From Candidatus Curtissbacteria bacterium (GTDB lineage: Bacteria; Patescibacteriota; Microgenomatia; Curtissbacterales; GWA2-41-24): 38,807 bases of DNA. Made by a program: the position numbers and the translations under genes. Shown here piece after piece: positions 33,401-38,807 of the stretch. Numbering within the stretch: position 1 is the stretch's first letter; each line of letters starts with the position of its first letter. Below the pieces are notes generated by a model. It was not told where the DNA came from, searched no databases, and saw nothing but the letters and a program-made list of their open reading frames with translations. The stretch lies in assembly GCA_030688205.1 (NCBI GenBank), contig JAUYIQ010000012.1, forward strand, positions 1-38,807. The letters are read 5' to 3'.

Positions 33401-36400
33401 GCTTGTAACGTCAACTGTTACAGCATTGCTGGTTGACGTATTAGTGGCAACTGTTCCAAAGGGTGTCAGTTGATTAACTCCAGTAAAGCTCATAGCGCCT
33501 GCAGTTACTCCCTTGGAAGCAGATAGTGAAACAACTACACTATTTGTTCCGGTTGGCGGATTAACCAGTCTCCAAAGTTCAACTCGTCTGCTATTACCGA
33601 AGCTTACCCCCTGAACAAGTGATAATGAGGTGCTACTATAGGTAACCCCTGTTATGGTTGCACCCCCCGAAAGTTCAGCGGCTACACCGACGGTCAGTAT
33701 TCTATTGGCTCCGTTAGTAGTGACCGTATGGTTAAAACTTAAGCTGTTTGTAATTGCATTAGAACTGGAGGCATTATCAAAAGCAATCCCGGAATAAACT
33801 AGCTTCCTTTGCAAACCGCCGAATTGGGCTTCAACCTCTTCGGTTGAGCCACCACCGGCAACAGTTGATTTTGATCCGCCGGAGCAAGTTGCCGTCTCAC
33901 AATCAATAAATCTTAAATCACCATTAGTTACTTGATAATATGAAATCTTGCAATCGGTAACCGAAAGACAAAACATTGACGAATATTGACCGGTGTTATT
34001 GGCCGAATCAAGAGTCTGGAAGTTGTTTCCTGATGTACAATCGGTATTGCCGCAAACTAAAAATTTTAAGTCGCCAACCGTTCCTGAAGTACTGGCATCC
34101 TGGTTATCGTAATAATAGCTAATTCTGGGGATATCGGCAGCGTCAAGCCTAAGCGATGCAAAAAGCCTAATGTCAGCCCCGCTGCTAACCCGTTCAATCC
34201 TGGTCAAGCCGCTATTGGTCGAACAGGAAACATTGGTGCATCTGACAAACTTTAAAAAGTCACCGGAACTAAAAAAGTCATAATAAGCAATTCTTGAAAA
34301 GCCGTCGCTACCAATTGCTAAACTAATTCCATCCAAGCCAGCTGATCCTGTCCCATCAATGGTTTGGATGGTATCGGTTGTTGAACAAGCAGCGTTGGTA
34401 CAGTGAACAAATTTTAAAGCCTGGGGACTACCATTACTAAAATAAGCAATCTGGGCATTACCGGAAGAGTCTAATTTTATACCAATATTAAAGCTGTCTG
34501 GAAAGGCACTCACAGTGATTGTCGTATCAGGCGCATTATTGTTTCTGGCAGAACAAGTGGCATTGGTGCATTGGATGAATCTTAAGTCGTCAGTGGTCGT
34601 GTCATAATAGGAAATCCTCGCAAAACCATCAGAGCCCAAATCTAAGGCACTGCCATTACCGACATCACCATTGACCGTGCAGCCGACACAGCCGTCAATT
34701 GTAGTCGTAGTTCCGGTTGAGCAGGCCGAATTATCACAATCCCGAAAAATCAAATCGCCTGCGGTGGTATCGTAATATGAAATCTTGCAGTCAGTTGAGG
34801 AAACACAGGCCAAAGAAGGGCTGTGACCGGTATTATTAGCAGTATCAATCGAAGTAGCCGTACCGGTCGTACATTTAGCATTATCACAGTCATAAAATTC
34901 CAAATCGCCTCCGGACTGGTCGTAATAAGCAATCTTGCAATCGTCAGTCGCTACGCAATAAATAGAAGTATAGCGGCCAACATCATTGGTGGTATCTACA
35001 GCTTGAATATGAGTATGATTGCTAAATTCAAAAGCCTTGCCGCGTCTTACCACCACTCCGGATTGGGCCGTACCGGCTGCAGTTGCCGGAGAGGAAATAT
35101 GGCCTAAGTCATTGCCCACGAAGTTAAAATTGGCGCCGCTGCCTGTCCAGTCAATGGTTGTTGCATCAGAAGAATCAGCGTAAACCTGTTCCGCGCTGTC
35201 TTTGATGACATAAGCGATCAAATCGGAATTGGTTGAATCATAAGTTAAGGAAGCACTGGTTAGATTGGTTTCGCCGGAGAATGGCTGATCCAAAGTATTT
35301 GAACAGGCTGCATCGGTGCAATCAATAAAGGTCACGTCCTTATCCCAATCGTCGAAGAAAAAGACTTTGCAATCCTGGGCTTGAGTCGGCGTGCCATCAC
35401 TTGGACAAAAAATTGAAGGCCGCATATTAGCATGCGTTGCATTCTTAAGATCGTTGATGGTTGGAGCGGAACAGGCAGCGTCATTACAATCCACGAAATT
35501 AATATCCCGATCTGTGGTATCGGCATAAGAAACTTTACAGTCATCGGCCGCCGGGCAATGGATATCGACAAAGCCTTCATATTGGGCGGTTCCAACATCA
35601 GTGTCAATGTCGAACGGGCCGCCGCCGTCAAACGAACTGCAGGCTGCATTGGCGCAATCGGCAAAAGTAACATCACCATCTGTTGAGTCAAAGTAAACGA
35701 CTTTGCAATCGGCAGCAGTCGGGCAGTCAAGAGCCGGCTTGCCATAACTGCCAACGTCAGTATCAATGTCGGAAATCGCATCTCTGGTTGCACAATTAGC
35801 CGTAGCGCAATCGGCAAAAGTAATGTCTCCGGTTCCACCAACATCAGTCCCGTTATCAAAATAGACTATTTTGCAATCAAATGAGGCGCCAGCCAAACAG
35901 TCAACGGCTGAAACTGAAACAAAACCGCTTCCAACATCAGCGTCAATGTCTTGCTGGCCGCCGTTAGTCGAACAATCAACCGCATCACAATCGACGAAAG
36001 TAACATCATCATCAGTGTCGTCAAAGTAAACTACCTTGCAATCTCCCGCTCCCGCTCCGCAACTGATTGAAACCGAGGCTGAAGTACCAACGTCGGTATC
36101 AATGTCAAAAGCAGTACTGTCAAGGCTCGAACAGGCTACGTTGGCACAATCGGCAAAAGTGATGTCACCATCGGTTGAGTCAAAGTAAGCAATTTTGCAA
36201 TCAGCCGCAGTCGGGCAATCCAAATCAACCCGGGCGGTTGATCCGACGTCTGTATCAACATCATTAATCGTTGGTGCATCGCAATCTGCTCCGTTGCAAT
36301 CAACAAAAGTAATGTCACCGTCCGTTTTGTCAAAATATGCCAGCTTACAATCGTTTTGGGCCGGGCAATAGATTGAAACCGCAGCATCAGAAGTTGTATT

Positions 36401-38807
36401 GGCATCCCCGCTGGCAACGTCGGTATCAATGTCAATACTGCTCTTGCCCCAGGTACTCCCGTTGAATTTATAAAAGTTAGTAGCTGTCGTTCCGGAAACT
36501 GTCAAAGCCCATAAATTTGTGCCGTCTGTCGTAACCGAGTAGATATTGTCAGTAACTGAGGCAATCGTCGTATTGCTGGTTGTCCAACTGGTGCCGTCAA
36601 AAACTGAAGCCGAAAGATTGCCGTCCTGATAAACCATATGCAGATTGTTGCCAATGGTAACCAGAACAGGCCTGGCGCCCGTTGACGGCGCAAAAGCAAT
36701 GTTGTCAGTGAACCCCACCCAGGGGTTGTTGTCCGTGGTCGTAGTGTCGTTCTCGGGCAGGTCGCTCCCCGAGGCATCGCCGATGCGAAGGCTGGTTGTG
36801 TGGCTGGTAATTATCGGGTCGCCACCGGTGCCAACCTCGATAACAAGGCGGTCGCCCGCGACAGTCGTATAGTCGGTCGCCGCGCTAGTCGCCGTGAACT
36901 GACGGTTGGTCAGCGAGGTGGCTACCACGGTGTTGTCCCTCGTGACCGTCAGGACGGTCTTCTGGACGGTGGAGCCATCGGCGGCGATAACCCTGATTCC
37001 GATGGTCGTACACATACCGTCAGCAGAGATCGGCTGTAAAGCGCGAATCTGGAACTTCAGCGCCTGCGCCCCGGTGATGGTCTGGCCGGCGGCAAGCGGA
37101 GCGCTCACATACTGGCGGAAGAGAATGTCCCTGCTGGTGGAGTCAGCGTCAGTAAAGGCCACCGTGCTCATCGCCGAGGCGATCTTGGTCGTCACCGCGG
37201 CAAGGCGGGCGGCGATGGTCGTGTCCTCCCAGGCCGAGTCGTAGCCGGGGCTTACGGCAGCAGCACCGGTCGAAGGTAAATAAAAGCGGTTAGCAGCGCT
37301 CTCGGTAGTAAGACCGGAATACGACAACCGCTTGACTGAAACGCCAACTATCGTCCAGTCACACGAGCAAGAAGCAGTCCAGCTCATAGTAACAGTGGTA
37401 GCTCCCGGTTCGGTACTGCCTGCCTGATCCATATCGCCTTGCTCCTGATTCCAACGTTCGGTCTGACCGCCGCCAACTGTGAATGATTGTGGTTGGGCAA
37501 AAACTCCCAACACGCCATCGGCAACAATTTCACCAGTACCGCTGGAAACATCAACGGAAGCTGAGGTGCTGACACCAGAAGCCTTAGCTGCAGTTCCCAA
37601 AGGAGTCGTTTGATTGACACCAGCATAACTCATTGAACCTGCAAGTATGGCTGTATTAGCAGAAAAAGACGCTACCACATCATTTGCCCCGGTCGCGGGT
37701 GCAATCAAACGCCAAAGCTCAATTCTTCTGCCACCTACAGTTTGGCCATCAACGAAGGTAAGGCTAACACCCCCATATGTTACATCGGTGATATTAGCCG
37801 GGAAGTCATCAAAACCCACAAATACCAATAGCAAACGGTTTGAACCTGAGGTGGTATGACTATACGTTAAACTTGAGCAAGCGGTACAGGTAGAATTGGC
37901 TACAGCATCAAAAGCCAAAGTTCCTGATTCACCGGTAATATCGGTAAACGTACAGCCGGAAAATGTCAGTTTTAAAACTGCCGCTTCAGTATCCGTTGAG
38001 GTATCGGAATAGGCAAGATAGACCGTGCCGTTGTCGGCAACGGAAATGGAAACTGTAAAGCTTGCGGTATCGATTGTTCCCTGGTCGGCTGAAGTACATT
38101 TGGTTCCCAGAGCATCAGAACTTGCAGTATTTATTGTGTTTACTTCAACAGCGTCACCTGAATCATCAATCCAGGCGGCATAAATTGTGGTACCCTCAAG
38201 CCAGACCGAAGGGTTGTAGTTATCCGCATCAGCAGTATCAACATCAACGTTACTACCCCAGCTTGTTCCATTTGAGGATTTCTTGTAAAGAACATCCGTC
38301 CCGTCATTGTAAAAGGCATACCAATTACTTGAGGCATAAACTAACTTTCGCTGCAAACCTCCAAACTGGACCTCGGTTTCGGTAATGGTTGTACTTGTTC
38401 CCTGGAAAATGATAGACGGGTCAATGGAAACGGGATAAGCTCTTGCCGGGTCTGCAAGCCAAGATTGGACAGACTCGCCCAGGGTCTTGGTTAATTTATG
38501 CCCGACAACCTCCTTTTCCAATTTAAAATTAACATCATTGCTGACTTCCCCCTTACTATCCTTTAAAAATGGCTGGGAAAGTGCAAAAAATTCCTTACCA
38601 TCATCGGTATAAAAGCCAAACAACGTTGGATCGGGAGAAACAACCTTGACATCAACCGTTTTGACGGATTGTTCTATCTTATCGCCAAAATTTTTAGCCG
38701 CATCTAAGTTCTTAATAATAAATTCTTCGACTAAAAGATCGTCGGTAACGGTATATTTAAGATCAACGCCAGTAATTACCTCGTGATATATGACTTCTTT
38801 ATCTTGA
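30428..38807 (-). CDS. Giant Cys-rich repeat surface protein with PVPE sorting signal, 5' end outside window
   Basis: At least 2,792 residues, open to the window edge; a TTG at 38623 is internal, as coding continues (GVDLKYTVTDDLLVEEFII). Order from the N-terminal side: YPVSIDP segment; first QFGGLQRKLVY module (about 38350); Asp/Trp segment NPSVWLEG; Ig-like segment (about 37300-37880); GC-rich 200-residue domain (about 36690-37300); seven Cys repeats (35285-36385); GVVVRRGKAFEF; seven further repeats (33870-34970); second QFGGLQRKLVY (about 33820); second GC-rich domain (32100-32740); seven Cys repeats (30640-31690); GVVLRQGTNFEF; signal PVPER, hydrophobic helix (TLYLLLATPLAYGL) and KKKK tail. 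Cys repeats share SIYC....DCK..YFD...D.TFADC....C. They look like beta-propeller blades. Probably an adhesin or outer-layer protein. Confidence 0.8.
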   Translation of the reverse strand, partial: QDKEVIYHEVITGVDLKYTVTDDLLVEEFIIKNLDAAKNFGDKIEQSVKTVDVKVVSPDPTLFGFYTDDGKEFFALSQPFLKDSKGEVSNDVNFKLEKEVVGHKLTKTLGESVQSWLADPARAYPVSIDPSIIFQGTSTTITETEVQFGGLQRKLVYASSNWYAFYNDGTDVLYKKSSNGTSWGSNVDVDTADADNYNPSVWLEGTTIYAAWIDDSGDAVEVNTINTASSDALGTKCTSADQGTIDTASFTVSISVADNGTVYLAYSDTSTDTEAAVLKLTFSGCTFTDITGESGTLAFDAVANSTCTACSSLTYSHTTSGSNRLLLVFVGFDDFPANITDVTYGGVSLTFVDGQTVGGRRIELWRLIAPATGANDVVASFSANTAILAGSMSYAGVNQTTPLGTAAKASGVSTSASVDVSSGTGEIVADGVLGVFAQPQSFTVGGGQTERWNQEQGDMDQAGSTEPGATTVTMSWTASCSCDWTIVGVSVKRLSYSGLTTESAANRFYLPSTGAAAVSPGYDSAWEDTTIAARLAAVTTKIASAMSTVAFTDADSTSRDILFRQYVSAPLAAGQTITGAQALKFQIRALQPISADGMCTTIGIRVIAADGSTVQKTVLTVTRDNTVVATSLTNRQFTATSAATDYTTVAGDRLVIEVGTGGDPIITSHTTSLRIGDASGSDLPENDTTTTDNNPWVGFTDNIAFAPSTGARPVLVTIGNNLHMVYQDGNLSASVFDGTSWTTSNTTIASVTDNIYSVTTDGTNLWALTVSGTTATNFYKFNGSTWGKSSIDIDTDVASGDANTTSDAAVSIYCPAQNDCKLAYFDKTDGDITFVDCNGADCDAPTINDVDTDVGSTARVDLDCPTAADCKIAYFDSTDGDITFADCANVACSSLDSTAFDIDTDVGTSASVSISCGAGAGDCKVVYFDDTDDDVTFVDCDAVDCSTNGGQQDIDADVGSGFVSVSAVDCLAGASFDCKIVYFDNGTDVGGTGDITFADCATANCATRDAISDIDTDVGSYGKPALDCPTAADCKVVYFDSTDGDVTFADCANAACSSFDGGGPFDIDTDVGTAQYEGFVDIHCPAADDCKVSYADTTDRDINFVDCNDAACSAPTINDLKNATHANMRPSIFCPSDGTPTQAQDCKVFFFDDWDKDVTFIDCTDAACSNTLDQPFSGETNLTSASLTYDSTNSDLIAYVIKDSAEQVYADSSDATTIDWTGSGANFNFVGNDLGHISSPATAAGTAQSGVVVRRGKAFEFSNHTHIQAVDTTNDVGRYTSIYCVATDDCKIAYYDQSGGDLEFYDCDNAKCTTGTATSIDTANNTGHSPSLACVSSTDCKISYYDTTAGDLIFRDCDNSACSTGTTTTIDGCVGCTVNGDVGNGSALDLGSDGFARISYYDTTTDDLRFIQCTNATCSARNNNAPDTTITVSAFPDSFNIGIKLDSSGNAQIAYFSNGSPQALKFVHCTNAACSTTDTIQTIDGTGSAGLDGISLAIGSDGFSRIAYYDFFSSGDFLKFVRCTNVSCSTNSGLTRIERVSSGADIRLFASLRLDAADIPRISYYYDNQDASTSGTVGDLKFLVCGNTDCTSGNNFQTLDSANNTGQYSSMFCLSVTDCKISYYQVTNGDLRFIDCETATCSGGSKSTVAGGGSTEEVEAQFGGLQRKLVYSGIAFDNASSSNAITNSLSFNHTVTTNGANRILTVGVAAELSGGATITGVTYSSTSLSLVQGVSFGNSRRVELWRLVNPPTGTNSVVVSLSASKGVTAGAMSFTGVNQLTPFGTVATNTSTSNAVTVDVTSAKGEMVIDAVGVESVAVSSVGAGQTQRYNVQQGVEATGAGSTEEGAGTVTMSWGLAATANWGTIGVPLKPVGGAFYAFYTNGVSGDTCSSTNGCQIYYQKSTDGGTTWLSSQTVDTTDTDNYNPSVWLEGNTIYVAWIDDSSDAIEVNTINTANDTLGTKCTSADQGSIDTTSFTVSVAVADNGTVYVAYSDTSTDTEVAVFKLTFSGCTFTDITGESGSASRFYLPSTGAAAISPAYDAAWENVSIAARLAAVTTKIASAMSTVAFDDSDNADKDILFRQYVGAALTPGQTITGGQALKFQIRGFKAFVADGMRTALGVRIVNTDGSIVRKTVLAVTRDNVTLSTAALTNRQFTATSAAGNYTTVAGDRLVIEVGTGGDPFAAAHDSSLRIGDASGTDLPENDTSTTDNNPWVELADSLTFTSASGLTAGDRPVLVTIGNNLHMVYQDGDLSASVFDGSSWTTSNATIASVTDNVYSVTTDNTNLWVLTVSGTTATNFYKFNGSTWSSLTAPWPSGETELESVSITYDLENGDLYAHTIKDSSDQAYFKTTDETMITSTPSDIDTDVGSAAYASIYCLSASDCKVAYFDRTDQDVTFADCNDAACSAPTITDIDTAVGLADALPSIYCPAGDDCKIIYFDLADTDLTFADCNDATCSAPTITDIDTTVNSNYRPSIYCPAADDCKVAYHDDVDQDVTFADCNDATCSAPTLTDVDTDVGTFATTSIYCPSAIDCKVVYFDGNEEDVSFADCNDATCSAPTINDIDTDVGSAANASIYCPQATDCKVAYFDTTDQDITFADCNDATCSAPTINDIDTDVVGNFWAQASIYCPSAIDCKVVYFDGNEEDVSFADCNDATCSAPTITDIDTAVGGGIDSSVPGVYCLSASDCKVAYFDGTDGDITFADCNSAACLLGWGASTSYAFTAGDLGHISSTMTGYGTSQIGVVLRQGTNFEFAPVPERTLYLLLATPLAYGLMSRLKKKKNLVQRL
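30640..31690 (-). repeat. Seven Cys-rich repeats, C-terminal block of the giant protein
   Basis: Seven units of about 48-54 codons with SIYC, DCK, YFD, TFADCNDATC and SAPTITDIDT. Unit 4 and unit 6 share an identical 94-bp stretch (30828-30921 and 31134-31227, 306 bp apart), showing recent duplication or gene conversion. Confidence 0.85.
32100..32700 (-). other. GC-rich domain segment, copy 2
   Basis: Encodes the RFYLPSTGAAA...NNPWV domain (about 200 residues). The line 32221-32280 has 42 of 60 G/C, whereas a typical background line (21301-21360) has 23 of 60. Codon use shifts to G/C at third positions, suggesting recent acquisition. The second copy is at 36690-37260. Confidence 0.6.
33870..34970 (-). 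repeat. Seven Cys-rich repeats, middle block, four of them degenerate
   Basis: Units 1, 2 and 7 keep the SIYC/SLAC/SMFC...DCK pattern. Units 3-6 have lost the first Cys pair but keep RISYYD/QIAYF and the C-terminal C.N..C pair (for example FIQCTNATC, FVHCTNAAC). Confidence 0.7.
35285..36385 (-). repeat. Seven Cys-rich repeats, N-terminal block
   Basis: Seven units beginning SIYCPAQNDCK and ending SIFCPSDG...DCKVFFFDD. They are more diverged from one another than those of the C-terminal block; unit 4 has an insertion (FDNGTDVGGTGD). Confidence 0.75.
36690..37260 (-). other. GC-rich domain segment, copy 1
   Basis: Encodes the same RFYLPSTGAAA...NNPWV domain as 32100-32700. Line 36841-36900 has 38 of 60 G/C. 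The sharp composition change within one reading frame sets it apart from the rest of the gene. Confidence 0.6.

Noticed and set aside
1..38807. Prophage or integrated plasmid
   Set aside because: No integrase, terminase, capsid, replication or partition gene is visible, and no attachment-site repeats flank any block.

Overview
The window looks like accessory/cell-surface DNA of a candidate-phyla (Patescibacteria/CPR-type) bacterium, possibly Microgenomates-like. This is inferred from small, tightly packed genes, low to moderate GC, many N-terminally anchored envelope proteins, very large Cys-rich surface proteins and paralogous membrane modules. The taxonomy is a guess because no rRNA or housekeeping marker is present. 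TGA works as a normal stop (several ATGA overlaps), so the TGA=Gly code of some CPR lineages does not apply. I see no tRNA, rRNA, CRISPR array or intact insertion sequence.

Layout. (1) 1-5.2 kb: a partial lipoprotein gene, an exosortase-type transpeptidase, a Fic-domain protein, a large surface protein ending in a PVPE sorting signal, and a DDE-less transposase-like helix-turn-helix (HTH) protein heading that surface gene. (2) 5.4-17.8 kb: two related modules, each with an NMT1/SsuA-type ABC importer (ATPase, permease, membrane-anchored binding protein) and a PaaK-like adenylate-forming enzyme. Between and beside them are an FG-GAP propeller protein, two copies of a small Cys-motif membrane protein, and a GT-C-like protein fused to an unknown extracytoplasmic domain. 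(3) 17.8-22.9 kb: an alkaline-phosphatase-fold (sulfatase-like) enzyme, a polytopic GT-C-type transferase, and a stand-alone paralogue of the unknown extracytoplasmic domain. (4) 22.9-28.7 kb: an operon of membrane HTH protein, processive GT2 fused to a secreted repeat protein (split by one apparent frameshift, ending in a PVPE signal), and a second exosortase. (5) 28.7-29.2 kb: an AT-rich gap. (6) 29.2-38.8 kb: a giant repeat protein (at least 2,792 aa, 5' end outside the window, PVPE signal at its C-terminus), a ConA/LamG-like anchored protein, and a third exosortase.

How it works together (inference): the strongest theme is a protein-sorting system. Three exosortase paralogues with conserved Cys/Arg/His sit beside three surface proteins that share the tripartite C-terminal signal PVPE + hydrophobic helix + basic tail. 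Two of the exosortases are in the same operon as a substrate. The glycosyltransferases and the sulfatase-fold enzyme could build or decorate the surface glycan on which sorted proteins end up. The two ABC/adenylation modules look like import-and-activate units for a carboxylate-type compound, substrate unknown.

Regulation: many plus-strand and divergent genes have a sigma70-like promoter whose -10 box lies only 6-12 nt before the start codon, implying leaderless or nearly leaderless mRNAs. The sorting operons instead show clear Shine-Dalgarno sequences and ATGA coupling. Three genes also contain intergenic-like 7-bp tandem repeats inside their coding sequence.
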